This document shows positions 43,559 to 53,711 of a DNA stretch of 64,000 nucleotides, one piece after another; position 1 is the stretch's first letter; each line of letters opens with the position of its first letter. A program made the position numbers and the translations under genes. Location of the stretch: NCBI RefSeq assembly GCF_000316665.1, contig NC_019678.1:8403001-8467000 (forward strand), written 5' to 3'. Origin of the DNA: Rivularia sp. PCC 7116. GTDB lineage: Bacteria > Cyanobacteriota > Cyanobacteriia > Cyanobacteriales > Nostocaceae. Under the pieces are notes generated by a model, which was given only the letters and a program-made list of their open reading frames with translations, was not told where the DNA came from and ran no database searches.

Positions 43559-45202
43559 CTAACTCCTAACTCCTTGCCGAAACCTTACCCACTCTTCAAC
43601 AGCTTTTTCGTTAGAAACTGCGTCTTTTTTCAATAGAATTACGCCTTCTTTGAAGTCAATAATTCCATATTCTTGATTGTTGGTGATTGTATCAACGAAA
43701 GCTACTAGTTGCTTTAATAAACCCCTGTCTCCTCTGAATGCTGGTGCATACTTTTGTAGTTGCCATAAATCAGCGATCGCATAATCCATTTTGACAACTT
43801 CTCGGTTATCGTTTCGCAATTCCAACATCGGTACCCGGAGAATTTGGCGGCGACTGGAAAGATGAGGTACTAAATAAGTAGTTGCAGATACGCTGGCATC
43901 CGATGGAATTTGCGCTAATAAAGGACGAATCCCTTTGTTTACATGATTCCATTGTTCTGGTAAAGATACATATACCCAAGGTTTTACAGAATCAGGTATA
44001 GCAAAATAAAAGGTACGATTTGGATTTGATGTAAAGCTAAAAATTAAAGATAGGGTAATACAAAATATCCAAAAACGCCGAAACGATGGTTTAAATGTTT
44101 TGGGATGTTTTGCCCACCAAAGTATTGCACCGTAACACAATCCCGGAACTACACTTAATGCGTAACGAATGGTGATTGCTAATACCGATTCACCTTTACC
44201 CAAAAGCAATTTTAGTAGAGGAAATCCGGCAATACTCCAAGATGCTGGAGCAATTGCGGGTATAAATGCAAAAGGCAATAACTGACCGAGTAAATACCGA
44301 ATTGTTCTATCAAATGGAGTAACTAGTTCTACTACTAATCGAACCGGATTGCTGACTATTCCCCAAATCACATCTAAAGTACTAGCTTCATCAGCATCAA
44401 CATATTGTCCAAATCTTTCCAACATAAACCGCTTAGAAATATCATCAGAAAACAGCGGCATAATTAAGTTAGTTAGCAGCAGCATATACCCGAAGCTAAA
44501 AATACAAACTGCTAATCCAGTCCGAGGAAAGCGTTTACTTAGCACCATGTAAACACCTACGCCAAATAAACTAACCCCTGCATCTTCTCGCACTATGACT
44601 ATTAATCCAGCCATCAGCCAAAATAGCCACCACCAGCGTTTCTCCATTGCTAAAAGCAAAGTAAAAATAAACAGTGGAAGTTGACTGATATCGTGAAAAT
44701 TACATAAAGTTGGTCCAATTACAGCATTTGCCGCATAATAGCTACCGGTAATTGCCACGGCTATTCGAGGTTCTAGATATTGCCGCGCTAATACGTAAAG
44801 CATCAAACCACCAGCAGTTATCAGCGTTACTAACAAAACGGCTAAAGTTGCCGCGTTGGGAAATAACGCATATATAGGTGCCCAAAGTAACAATGCTGGA
44901 GTAAAATGTTGACCTAGCCGATGGTAGAAAACCGTAGGAATTTCATTTGCGTGGACAACATTAGTGGAAAGACTTGAAGACAGGGAACTTTGAAAAAATC
45001 GCCCGTGGATATTATTCCAAAAAACCTGATTAAAAATACCTTGGTCAAAAGATGCGTAAAAGCTAAAATATCGGTTTAATACCAGTAAAAGGCATATAAA
45101 AAAGAATACTCCTGCTATGGGAAGAATTGGTCTAATAAAAATAAATAATTTTGATAAATTCCACCGCGAATTCGGAATTTTATTAGATATAGTCTCTTGC
45201 AA
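43559..45202 (-). CDS. DUF2079 multi-spanning membrane protein
   Basis: 547 residues with about 10-12 hydrophobic segments. The first large loop reads YASFDQGIFNQVFWNNIHGR, the D-x-G-I/V-x-x-Q signature of DUF2079, a family suspected to be related to GT-C glycosyltransferases. The C-terminal soluble part (about 420-547) is outside or inside depending on topology. Role unknown. Confidence 0.78.
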   Translation of the reverse strand: MQETISNKIPNSRWNLSKLFIFIRPILPIAGVFFFICLLLVLNRYFSFYASFDQGIFNQVFWNNIHGRFFQSSLSSSLSTNVVHANEIPTVFYHRLGQHFTPALLLWAPIYALFPNAATLAVLLVTLITAGGLMLYVLARQYLEPRIAVAITGSYYAANAVIGPTLCNFHDISQLPLFIFTLLLAMEKRWWWLFWLMAGLIVIVREDAGVSLFGVGVYMVLSKRFPRTGLAVCIFSFGYMLLLTNLIMPLFSDDISKRFMLERFGQYVDADEASTLDVIWGIVSNPVRLVVELVTPFDRTIRYLLGQLLPFAFIPAIAPASWSIAGFPLLKLLLGKGESVLAITIRYALSVVPGLCYGAILWWAKHPKTFKPSFRRFWIFCITLSLIFSFTSNPNRTFYFAIPDSVKPWVYVSLPEQWNHVNKGIRPLLAQIPSDASVSATTYLVPHLSSRRQILRVPMLELRNDNREVVKMDYAIADLWQLQKYAPAFRGDRGLLKQLVAFVDTITNNQEYGIIDFKEGVILLKKDAVSNEKAVEEWVRFRQGVRS

Positions 45203-45285
45203 TTGTCACTACCTCATTTTCCCTGACGAAGATAGAAAATTTAATTTATATTTTCCAAGATGGAAATATTATAGTGGTTTTTACA

Positions 45286-45336
45286 GTTAGCAGCGAGCAG
45301 TGAACAGTGAGCAGTGAGCAGTGAACAGTGAGCAAG
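45286..45336. repeat. Heptamer tandem repeat (CAGTGAG / CAGTGAA units)
   Basis: At least six contiguous 7-bp units, AGCAGTGAACAGTGAGCAGT and similar, between the DUF2079 and TldD starts. The rest of the 290-bp gap holds further words of the same kind (ACTGTTCACTGCTAACTG). Confidence 0.7.
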
Positions 45337-45495
45337 TAAGTATTGCAGATAGGGGAACAATAAGGGAGAAAGATGCTCCCACTACGATTTATTTTTTAAC
45401 TTCTAACTGATAATTGTTCGCTGACGATTCACACCCGACTGGTGAATCACTGATGACTGTTCACTGCTAACTGTTAACTGATAACTCCCCATCTC

Positions 45496-46935
45496 GTGCT
45501 AGAAGATATAAGTAACCTTAGAGCCGATTCCCAAAAAATGGTTAATTTAATTACTGACGCTCAAAATTTACTTGCTGACTTGATAGCACGTTATTCTAAG
45601 AAAGTTGATTATTTGATGATTCGCCTTGAAGAATCTGAAGGCACTGATATAGTATTGCGCGGCGATAAGGTAGAAACTCTGAGCGAATGTATTTCTGTTG
45701 GGGGACAAGTAAGGGCTTGTTATAAGGGTGGATGGGGATTGAGTAGCTTCAATCATATTTCCACCATTGAGGAGCGAATTCAAGAAGCCATCGCAGCAGC
45801 GAGAATTGTCGGTGATGAGGAAACTATATTAGCTCCTGTAACTCCGGTGCAAGCAGTGTGCGAATTACCTTTGACTGGTACAGATCCCAGACATATATCT
45901 TTGATTCAAAAAAAGGAGTTGTGCGATAATTACGTCGATCTACTTAAAAGTATAGATAATCGGATTACCACTACTTCTGTCAGATATGGCGATAGCGCTC
46001 AAAAAGTCATTATTGCCACAAGCGAAGGTACGCTAATCGAACAATCTTGGGTAGATATGGAAATGCGTTTTGCTGCAACTGCAAGAAGTGGCGAAACGGT
46101 ACAAACAGGAAGAGAAACTACAGGCTCTCGTAAAGCTTTTGAAGATTTAACTAATTTAGACGAACAAGTTACCAGCGCCGCACGTAGGGCAATATCTGCT
46201 TTATCTTTACCTTCTGTCAAAGGTAATACTTACACTGTAGTAATCGATCCAGTTCTTACCGGTTTATTTGTCCATGAAGCCTTCGGACATCTTTCTGAAG
46301 CTGATATGGCTTACGAAAACCCCGATGTATTGGAAGTAATGACTCTGGGAAGAAGATTTGGTAACGAAGAATTACAGATTTTTGATGGTGCTGCACCGGA
46401 AGGACATCGCGGTAGCTATTATTATGATGACGAAGGCACCCCAGCAACTACCACTCAATTAATTAAAGATGGAGTTTTAGTAGGAAGATTACATTCTCGG
46501 GAAACCGCAGGTAAATTAAACGAAACACCCACAGGAAATTCTCGCTGTCTGAATTATCATTATGCGCCGATAGTGAGAATGACAAATACCTGGATAGAAA
46601 GAGGAAAAACTCCCGTAAATGATTTATTTTCTGGAATAAAAGAAGGAGTTTATGCCAAAAACTGGCTCGGTGGCATGACTAACGGCGAAATGTTTACTTT
46701 TGGCGCTGGTGAGGCGTGGATGATTAGAAATGGTGAAATAGCCGAACCCGTTAAAGATGTGACTCTTTCAGGTAATGTATTCCAAACTTTAAAAGATATC
46801 GAAGCCATCGGAGACGATTTTTATTGGGATGAATCCGGTGGTTGTGGAAAAGGCGGACAAAACGGTTTACCCGTAGGTTGCGGTGGTCCAAGTTTAAGGA
46901 TAAAAGATGTAGTAGTGGGAGGAGAAGCTGCTTGA
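45496..46935 (+). CDS. tldD: TldD metalloprotease
   Basis: 479 residues. The zinc motif HEAFGH (residues 260-265) followed by GRRFGNEELQIFDG... and DDEGTPATTTQLIKDG identify TldD. GTG at 45496 is the first start; ATG at 45538 would remove 14 residues. TldD works with TldE/PmbA (here at 60424, 13 kb away on the other strand) as a heterodimer that degrades or matures small peptides. No substrate peptide gene is near. Confidence 0.88.
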   Translation: MLEDISNLRADSQKMVNLITDAQNLLADLIARYSKKVDYLMIRLEESEGTDIVLRGDKVETLSECISVGGQVRACYKGGWGLSSFNHISTIEERIQEAIAAARIVGDEETILAPVTPVQAVCELPLTGTDPRHISLIQKKELCDNYVDLLKSIDNRITTTSVRYGDSAQKVIIATSEGTLIEQSWVDMEMRFAATARSGETVQTGRETTGSRKAFEDLTNLDEQVTSAARRAISALSLPSVKGNTYTVVIDPVLTGLFVHEAFGHLSEADMAYENPDVLEVMTLGRRFGNEELQIFDGAAPEGHRGSYYYDDEGTPATTTQLIKDGVLVGRLHSRETAGKLNETPTGNSRCLNYHYAPIVRMTNTWIERGKTPVNDLFSGIKEGVYAKNWLGGMTNGEMFTFGAGEAWMIRNGEIAEPVKDVTLSGNVFQTLKDIEAIGDDFYWDESGGCGKGGQNGLPVGCGGPSLRIKDVVVGGEAA

Positions 46936-46963
46936 TAATTGGGAATTGGTAATTGTTAACTGT

Positions 46964-47548
46964 TCACTTTTGAAATATCGCAATATCTATTTGCTGCAAT
47001 AATTTTTCTACAGTTGAACTATTATCTAAAACAATATCAGCCCTTTTCTTTTTTTCAGATAAAGGCATTTGACTGCTAATTCTTGCTTGTGCTTGTTCTA
47101 AATTTAATTGATTTCGCTGCATCAATCTTTCTATCTGCTGTTTTTCGGAACAAGTAACTACCCAAATTTCCGTTACCAAGTCTGTCATACTTGCTTCAAA
47201 CAACAAAGGCACAACTGCCACCAAAGTTTGTACTGATGATTGTTGGATTTCTAAAGAAAGGCGATCGCCAACGTAAGGGTGAATCAAGTTATCTACCCAC
47301 AACCGTTCCTGCTGCTGGTTAAATATTATCTCGGCTAATTTTTCTCGGTTGAGACTGCCGTCTTCTAGTAGAATTTTATCTCCGTAATGTTTGACGATTT
47401 GCTCTAAAAGCGGTGAATCAATAGCAACAGCTTCTCTTGCGTAAATATCTGCATCTAGAATCGGTAGATTATAAGCATTGCCTAAATAGTCCGCAACAGT
47501 AGTTTTACCTGTTGCAATACCTCCAGTTAAGCCGATTATACGTTTCAT
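46964..47548 (-). CDS. coaE: Dephospho-CoA kinase CoaE
   Basis: 194 residues. P-loop GLTGGIATGKTTVADYL at the N-terminus, then DADIYAREAV and HPYVGDRLS, VVPLLFEA, RLMQRNQLNLEQAQARI and QMPLSEKKKRAD. It performs the last step of CoA synthesis. Convergent with tldD. Confidence 0.9.
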   Translation of the reverse strand: MKRIIGLTGGIATGKTTVADYLGNAYNLPILDADIYAREAVAIDSPLLEQIVKHYGDKILLEDGSLNREKLAEIIFNQQQERLWVDNLIHPYVGDRLSLEIQQSSVQTLVAVVPLLFEASMTDLVTEIWVVTCSEKQQIERLMQRNQLNLEQAQARISSQMPLSEKKKRADIVLDNSSTVEKLLQQIDIAIFQK

Positions 47549-47666
47549 GAATTATAGGTAATTAGGAATAGGGTTTAATTGGTAACTATCTATTATGTAT
47601 CAAAGATTTTCTTTCGTCTCGATATATGGATATATTACCCATTTCCCATTACCTATTACTTATTAC

Positions 47667-48527
47667 CTATTCCCCCACGTCCCTTACCCAATCAATAACA
47701 GCTTGAGTCAATCCTTCTAAAGTGTATTCTGAAGCCTCTACGTCCACTCTGCCAAAATAGGATTGACAAGCTTTAGAAGTTTGTGGCCCAATAGAAGCAA
47801 TACAAACTCCTTCTAGATAATTTGAGACTACAGATGGTTGATTATCTTGTCCATCATCTAGAAAAATTGTTTGTGCTAATTGATTAAAAAATTTCACAGT
47901 TTTAGAACTTGCAAAAGTAATGATATCAACCGCTCCACTTTGTAAAGCTAATTCAGCTGAGGGAGGAATGCTACTTGGACAACAAGATTGATATGCTGCC
48001 ACCTCCACAACTTCTGCTCCTTGTTTTCTAAATTCTCTAATTAAATCTTCTCTTCCACCACTTTCTACTCTGGGAAATAAAACTTTCTTACCAGCAAGTT
48101 GCTCGGGAAAATTTTCTACTAAAGAATCAGCAATAAAATTTGGTGGAATAAAATCGGGCTGTAAATTTTGTTTTTTAAGGGTTTGAGCGGTTTTCTCTCC
48201 CACAACAGCTATTTTTAGATTAGCTAATGTACGCGCATCTTTTTCTAATGCAATTAATCTTTCAAAAAAGTAATTTATACCGTTGCTAGAAGTGAGAATT
48301 AACCAGTCAAATTCTGATAAATTAGCAATTGCATTATCTAAATCCTCCCAACTTGAAGGGGGACCTATTTCTAATGCAGGCATTTCAATTGCGTTCGCAC
48401 CTGCTGCTACAATCATTTGGGTAAACTGACTTGATTGCCCCACAGAGCGAGTAATTAAAACAGTTTTTCCACTTAAAGGCAAATTCTGGGATACCGTTGT
48501 TGCTTGAGATAATGGATTTAGTGACAT
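47667..48527 (-). CDS. hemD: Uroporphyrinogen-III synthase HemD
   Basis: 286 residues, consistent with the family. Weakly conserved but recognisable: SGKTVLITRSVGQSSQFT, DWLILTSSNGINYFF, VGEKTAQTLKK, FPRVESGGREDLI and DIITFASSKTVKFF. It closes the tetrapyrrole ring for heme, chlorophyll, siroheme and cobalamin. It follows cobA (uroporphyrinogen methyltransferase) with 42 bases between, so probably one transcript. Confidence 0.87.
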   Translation of the reverse strand: MSLNPLSQATTVSQNLPLSGKTVLITRSVGQSSQFTQMIVAAGANAIEMPALEIGPPSSWEDLDNAIANLSEFDWLILTSSNGINYFFERLIALEKDARTLANLKIAVVGEKTAQTLKKQNLQPDFIPPNFIADSLVENFPEQLAGKKVLFPRVESGGREDLIREFRKQGAEVVEVAAYQSCCPSSIPPSAELALQSGAVDIITFASSKTVKFFNQLAQTIFLDDGQDNQPSVVSNYLEGVCIASIGPQTSKACQSYFGRVDVEASEYTLEGLTQAVIDWVRDVGE

Positions 48528-48569
48528 AAGTTAGAATGCAAAGCATCTATGCGATAGGGAAGCATCTAA

Positions 48570-49298
48570 TTACATTTTCCCAGAAAACCTGCTCAACCCT
48601 ACTACTTCACTAATAACAATTACAGCAGGAGACAAACGCACCGCCTTTACTTGTTCCACAATCGTGGAAAGTTCACCAATCCATACCTGTTGTTCTGAAG
48701 TTCCTGCTTTACGAATAATTGCAACTGGGGTGAATTTATCTTTTCCATATTTAATTAACTGATCTACAATTTCACCCAGATGTTGTCCCCCCATTAAGAT
48801 TACTAGGGTATCTAACCTTGAAAGCGCTTCCCAATCAAGTTCCGAAGGTTGATGAGCGCTGAATACAGCGAAGCATCTACTTACCTCCGCATCCGTAAGA
48901 GGAATTCCTGCTAATAAAGGTGCTGCTGTTACAGAAGAAATTCCCGGAATCACTTCAAAATCACAGCCAGCAGCTTGTAAAGCTTGAATTTCTTGCATAC
49001 AGCGACCAAAAATAAACGGGTCTCCGGATTTAAGCCGAATAACGAGCTTTTCTTGCTGACAATATTTAACTAATAATTGATTAATTTCTGATTGAGGGGT
49101 ACTTGGTAAACCACCCCGTTTTCCCACATGGATTTTTAAACAATTATCCGGTACCAGTTTTAATAATTGCTCGTCCACTAAAGCATCGTAAATTAATACT
49201 TCAGCTTCAGCTAATAACCGATAAGCTTTGACTGTTAAATAATCTACGTCTCCTACCCCTGCACCTACAAGGTAGACTTTGCCTTTTGATTGAGCCAT
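48570..49298 (-). CDS. cobA: Uroporphyrinogen-III C-methyltransferase (SUMT)
   Basis: 242 residues, single-domain size. Motifs GKVYLVGAGVGDVDYLTVKA, YDALVDEQLL, VRLKSGDPFIFGR, FEVIPGISSVTAAPLLAGIP and VILMGGQHL are the standard SUMT set. It makes precorrin-2 for cobalamin and siroheme. No siroheme dehydrogenase/ferrochelatase domain is fused. Adjacent to hemD. Confidence 0.9.
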   Translation of the reverse strand: MAQSKGKVYLVGAGVGDVDYLTVKAYRLLAEAEVLIYDALVDEQLLKLVPDNCLKIHVGKRGGLPSTPQSEINQLLVKYCQQEKLVIRLKSGDPFIFGRCMQEIQALQAAGCDFEVIPGISSVTAAPLLAGIPLTDAEVSRCFAVFSAHQPSELDWEALSRLDTLVILMGGQHLGEIVDQLIKYGKDKFTPVAIIRKAGTSEQQVWIGELSTIVEQVKAVRLSPAVIVISEVVGLSRFSGKM

Positions 49299-49346
49299 TT
49301 AGTTTGTTAATACCTATAGGGATTTAATTAAATGCTCAACACCTTA

Positions 49347-49802
49347 TTAACTATTCAACTTTTCTAACAACTGACTGACTTCTTCCGCTTTCTGCGGCTG
49401 ACGCTTTTGTAATACTTCTTTGGCTTTCTGTAAATATCCTATCGCTTCCGATTGCTTTTCTTGCTGCATATAAATTCGACTCAAACGTAAATAAGCATCA
49501 GCTTTTTTTGGTGCGCGTTCAATAACTTCTTTGTACTTTTCAATAGCTGCTTCTACCTTTCCCTGTTTTAGTAAAGAATCGCCTAAAAGCAAGCGAACTA
49601 CATCGTTACTTACATTGATAGAAGTTACTTGACGAAAAACAGCTTCTGCATTCTCATAATCTTTCTGCTGATATAAATCTAGTCCTTTCTGAAAAAGATT
49701 AGAAGTTCTTAAAGTTTTAACAGCAAAATAAATTAGCAGGAAAATACTTGAAAGAACGATAACAGCAGGAATAATTGTATTTAGTTGCGGATTTTCTAAC
49801 AT
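49347..49802 (-). CDS. Membrane-anchored TPR protein
   Basis: 151 residues. One N-terminal membrane segment (about 11-29), then three TPR-like units (about 38-140) with the words KGLDLYQQKDYENAEAVF, GKVEAAIEKYKEVIE and KADAYLRLSRIYMQQ. Probably a scaffold facing the cytoplasm. No further clue to partners; upstream of cobA on the same strand. Confidence 0.8.
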   Translation of the reverse strand: MLENPQLNTIIPAVIVLSSIFLLIYFAVKTLRTSNLFQKGLDLYQQKDYENAEAVFRQVTSINVSNDVVRLLLGDSLLKQGKVEAAIEKYKEVIERAPKKADAYLRLSRIYMQQEKQSEAIGYLQKAKEVLQKRQPQKAEEVSQLLEKLNS

Positions 49803-49890
49803 AATTAAGAGTAGTTAAGAGTTATGAGTTAGGAATTAGAAATTAGGATTTAATGTCTAAAAACCTTATTTAGTGTAAGCATCCCAATTC

Positions 49891-49940
49891 AGTCATCTGA
49901 AGATGACTTTCGCTATTAGCCTGGGACTTGCAGTCCCAGG
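49891..49940. repeat. Two-hairpin dispersed repeat, copy B
   Basis: AGTCATCTgAAGATGACT (49891-49908) and CCTGGGACTtgcAGTCCCAGG (49920-49940), separated by a spacer TTCGCTATTAG. The architecture matches copy A at 9778-9830. Confidence 0.5.
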
Positions 49941-49960
49941 TGAGTGGGAAAATAAAACAA

Positions 49961-50902
49961 CTAACCCAATAAACAAGAAATAGGAAAAATCAAATATTCA
50001 AGATAAAACAACTTCCAAATAAACTGATAAGCACTAGTAGTAGAAATTTTATCTTGTAAATCGGTTTGTTGAGTCTGCCACCACATGAAACCTAAGATTA
50101 CAGAATGAACCGCGACTACAAATATAGAATTAACTTTTGCAAAGCCTAGCAATCCTACCACAATCATCCCAGCGTAACAAAGACTCAACAGCCAGCGAGA
50201 AAGATTAAAGACTGTTTCTTTTCCCAACTTAATTGTAAAAGTAGTGATATTGTACTGGCGATCGCCTTCCATATCGGGGATATCTTTAAAGATGGCGATG
50301 GCAATTGTAAATACCAGGATAAACCAGGTTAAAGTCCATACCGCAGGTGGAATTGATTGTTGAGCTTGCAATACCCAAGAGAAGTGCAAAAACAATCCTA
50401 AATTAACTATGGCTCCTCGTACAGAAAATATACAAATTGCAGCCCAAAAAGGAAATCGTTTTAAACGAATTGGTGGTAAAGAATAAGCCGTACCAATAGC
50501 TAAACTAATAGCTACCATCCCAAATAAAAAAGGTCCCGAAAACCAAGATAACGAGAGCGCTAAAATACCGGTAGTAATGACAATAATTTCTCCCATCCGT
50601 TGCGTAAACTCTCCCGAAGCAACAGGTAAATGAGGCTTATTAATTTTGTCGATTTCTACATCTTGCAGTTGATTTAGTCCAACAATATAGACATTTCCAG
50701 ATAAACAAGCAATCCAAGCAGCTATAAGAGAAAGCAAAGAATAAGAATTTGGGAATGGAAAACTACTATTTGTTAAAGCAATGGCAACAACATATAATCC
50801 CAACACGCTCAAACTCGTACCGTAAATTGTATGAGGACGAGAAAACTTCCAAAAAGCGTAAAGCCAATTACTTTGCAACCCCGTTTGTGAAACTTGACTC
50901 AT
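49961..50902 (-). CDS. Homogentisate phytyltransferase (tocopherol synthesis)
   Basis: 313 residues from ATG at 50902 (MSQVSQTGLQ); an upstream ATG at 50956 lies in repeat-derived DNA. About eight membrane segments. Prenyltransferase metal motifs NQLQDVEIDK (N-x-x-D-x3-D) and KDIPDMEGD are intact. It matches the cyanobacterial homogentisate phytyltransferase (VTE2/Hpt), first committed step of tocopherol. The adjacent gamma-tocopherol-methyltransferase-like gene supports this. Confidence 0.85.
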   Translation of the reverse strand: MSQVSQTGLQSNWLYAFWKFSRPHTIYGTSLSVLGLYVVAIALTNSSFPFPNSYSLLSLIAAWIACLSGNVYIVGLNQLQDVEIDKINKPHLPVASGEFTQRMGEIIVITTGILALSLSWFSGPFLFGMVAISLAIGTAYSLPPIRLKRFPFWAAICIFSVRGAIVNLGLFLHFSWVLQAQQSIPPAVWTLTWFILVFTIAIAIFKDIPDMEGDRQYNITTFTIKLGKETVFNLSRWLLSLCYAGMIVVGLLGFAKVNSIFVVAVHSVILGFMWWQTQQTDLQDKISTTSAYQFIWKLFYLEYLIFPISCLLG

Positions 50903-51026
50903 AATAATTTTGGATTTTAGATTTAATATGGGCATTGGGGATTGGGCATAGGGCATGGGGAATCGGGCATTGGTAATCGGTAATTGGGCATAGGAATTAA
51001 AAACCCCCTCTTCCCCCTCTTCTACA

Positions 51027-51872
51027 TCACTCCTTAATTCCGGTTAACAAACCAAACTTAATCAAGCCACTTTCATAACCGCGACTCATTAAACCAAGGG
51101 ACATTGCACCTTGAATTGTTTTCCAACCAGCACGCAATAAACCAAACAATGCTTTGGCATTAAAAGCAGAATCAATTACCACATTCCAAAAAGGAGCCAC
51201 AGCTTCCGACCAATCCGCAGTGCTAATATTTTGTAAAGGTAGTTGACGAGCAATTTCTTCGTATTCGGGCAGAGAAATTACGTATGGTAAGCAATACACC
51301 TCATAAATCTGCTGTAAATGCTTTTTTTCCTCTGCACTTAAAGGTGATTCATCGGTGGCACGATGACACCAAGTGACTAAAATCAACTTTCCTCCCGGCT
51401 TGAGTACCCGGTAGCATTCTTGTAAAAATTTTTGCTTGTCCGGCATATGCTCGCCGCTTTCCAAAGACCAAACTAAATCAAAGCTGTTATCCTCGAAGGG
51501 CATATCCAAAGCATCTGCCACCTGAAAATTAGTTCTATGCTGTAAACCAAACTCAGCCGCCCGCTCGCTTGCTCTTTGTGCCTGTACGGGGCTTAAAGTA
51601 ATACCAGTAGCCGCAGCGTTAAATTTATCCGCTAAATACAAAGAACTTCCACCGATGCCGCAACCCACATCTAAAATATTTTCAGCTTGCTGCACCTGTG
51701 CCCATTGCAACAACTCCTCAATTAAATCAATTTGTGCTTGACGGCGGTTTTTTTGTTCTTTACCATCGGCACCGTAATAACCGTGATGCATATGCTCCCC
51801 CCATATGTCTTCCCAGAGACTAGAAGAAGCATCGTAGAATTGCTGAATTTGCTGGCTTAGTGTTGCTGTCAT
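51027..51872 (-). CDS. Tocopherol O-methyltransferase-like SAM methyltransferase
   Basis: 281 residues. N-terminal QIQQFYDASSSLWEDIWGEH and HMHHGYYG, SAM motif DVGCGIGGSSLYLA, and the tail GAMSLGLMSRGYESGLIKFG are those of gamma-tocopherol methyltransferase (VTE4-type). It methylates gamma- to alpha-tocopherol. It lacks a signal peptide. It is upstream of the phytyltransferase gene on the same strand; together they place both ends of the tocopherol branch in one locus. Confidence 0.83.
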   Translation of the reverse strand: MTATLSQQIQQFYDASSSLWEDIWGEHMHHGYYGADGKEQKNRRQAQIDLIEELLQWAQVQQAENILDVGCGIGGSSLYLADKFNAAATGITLSPVQAQRASERAAEFGLQHRTNFQVADALDMPFEDNSFDLVWSLESGEHMPDKQKFLQECYRVLKPGGKLILVTWCHRATDESPLSAEEKKHLQQIYEVYCLPYVISLPEYEEIARQLPLQNISTADWSEAVAPFWNVVIDSAFNAKALFGLLRAGWKTIQGAMSLGLMSRGYESGLIKFGLLTGIKE

Positions 51873-52109
51873 GAGTTGAGCAATGTTAAGACTGTCGCAG
51901 AATTAAAAAACATATATTGGTAGGCTACCACGTGTGTTTTGTTTCCAGAAGGAAAAATACTCCATCCGCAATAAGATGGAATAATTCGTTGTAATAGCTT
52001 TTTATATGATTCTGCTGATTTCGGGTTTTAAATTAAAAACCAGCCCTCGCCCTCAAGCAGAGGAAAATCCAAAATCCCCAAACCTTAAAATCCAAAATCT
52101 AAAATCCAT

Positions 52110-53444
52110 ATGACTGCTCCTCAAAAAATTTGCTTTGGCTTTCTGGCAGTAATTGCTGTAGGAACTGTTTTATTAATGATGCCTTTTTCCACAGCTACGA
52201 ATACCTGGAATAGCCCAATTGTTGCTTTATTTACCGCGACTTCTGCCGTTTGCGTTACGGGTTTGGCTGTAGTTGATACCGGTACAGATTTTTCCTTCTG
52301 GGGTCAGTTATTTATTCTGTTGCTCGCACAAGTCGGCGGGTTGGGATATATGACATTTACAACCTTTTTAATTATGTTGACTGGGCGTAGATTTGATTTG
52401 AGGCATAAAATCGCCATTCAACAAGCTTTAGATCGGCGAGAAATGGAAGGTAGCGGTAATATTATTCGCTCCATTATTGCAGTAACGCTATTTTTTGAAA
52501 TCACAGGAATCTTTTTACTACTTTTAGTATTTGTTCCCGATTTTGGATGGGATAAAGGAATGTGGTTAGCAATTTTTCACAGCATCAGTGCTTGGAATAA
52601 TGCTGGTTTTAGCCTGTTTTCAAATAGCTTGGTGGATTATAATTCTTCGGGCTTATTAGTCTTTACAATCTCCGGCTTAGTTATTTTCGGTGGAATCGGA
52701 TACCAAGTAATCTTAGAAATGTTTTTCTGGCTGCGCGATCGCCTGCGTCGAAGACCCCGTAATATAGTTTTATCTCTTGACTATAAAGTTGCTACTAGTA
52801 CCACAATATTTTTACTAGTTTTAGGTTTGGTAGCTTTTTTCTTCGTGGAAGTCAGAAATACACAAACGATAGAAAATTTTAGTTTTCGCAGTCAACTACT
52901 AGCGGCTTGGTTTCAATCTATGACTACTAGAACTGCTGGTTTTAATAGTATTGAGATTGGCAGCATGACAACAGCAGGACTATTTATTACTATTGCTCTT
53001 ATGTTCGTGGGGGCAAGTCCTGGTGGTACTGGGGGAGGCATGAAAACTACAACGATTCGAGTACTTAGTAGTTGTACAAAATCAATTCTTCAAGGAAAGG
53101 AAGAAGTTCTACTTTACGAGCGTCGTATTGCCGTATCTTTAATATTAAAAGCCGTTGGCGTGATAGTGGGTTCTGTCACTGTTGTAATTATTTGTACGAT
53201 TTTAATCTCTCTTACAGACCCAGTATTTGATTTTATTCAAATATTGTTTGAAGTTGTTTCTGCTTATGCAACCGTAGGTCTTTCTACAGGAATAACTAGC
53301 AAATTCTCTATCTGGGGTAAGTTGATATTAATTTTAACTATGTATATGGGGAGAGTCGGCGTTTTACTGCTGATGTCCGCAGTACTTGGCGACCCCAAAC
53401 CTACTCAAATTCACTACCCAGAAGAGGATTTACTTGTAGGGTAA
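52110..53444 (+). CDS. Potassium uptake protein KtrB/TrkH-type
   Basis: 444 residues, about ten hydrophobic segments arranged as four M1-P-M2 repeats. Pore-loop sequences TATSAVCVTGL, SISAWNNAGFS, MTTRTAGFNS and VSAYATVGLST each contain the filter-type Gly of KtrB/TrkH. Size suits KtrB. It works with the RCK protein gene 267 bp downstream. Confidence 0.87.
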   Translation: MTAPQKICFGFLAVIAVGTVLLMMPFSTATNTWNSPIVALFTATSAVCVTGLAVVDTGTDFSFWGQLFILLLAQVGGLGYMTFTTFLIMLTGRRFDLRHKIAIQQALDRREMEGSGNIIRSIIAVTLFFEITGIFLLLLVFVPDFGWDKGMWLAIFHSISAWNNAGFSLFSNSLVDYNSSGLLVFTISGLVIFGGIGYQVILEMFFWLRDRLRRRPRNIVLSLDYKVATSTTIFLLVLGLVAFFFVEVRNTQTIENFSFRSQLLAAWFQSMTTRTAGFNSIEIGSMTTAGLFITIALMFVGASPGGTGGGMKTTTIRVLSSCTKSILQGKEEVLLYERRIAVSLILKAVGVIVGSVTVVIICTILISLTDPVFDFIQILFEVVSAYATVGLSTGITSKFSIWGKLILILTMYMGRVGVLLLMSAVLGDPKPTQIHYPEEDLLVG

Positions 53445-53711
53445 GTTTGTTGCAAAATTAGCGGTTTACAGTTGTATAATATTCTGGAAAACTATAACTG
53501 TAAATCGCTAAAGGTTGATTTATTATTGTTATTGAGCTAGATAATATTTATATGTAGAAAAGAAACTCAATTTTAGCAAGTATTTACAATTAAGCTGGAA
53601 TGATAAAATAAGTACAATCGGGTAAAAAAATTATAATATTTATTTATAATGTATTTATTATGACCGATTTCTGAAGCTATATAAAAGCTGTAATAATTAA
53701 GGATAAAAATA

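Noticed and set aside
43507-45336. CRISPR array
   Set aside because: The repeats are 7 bp long with no spacers, and no cas genes are present; they are heptamer tandem repeats.
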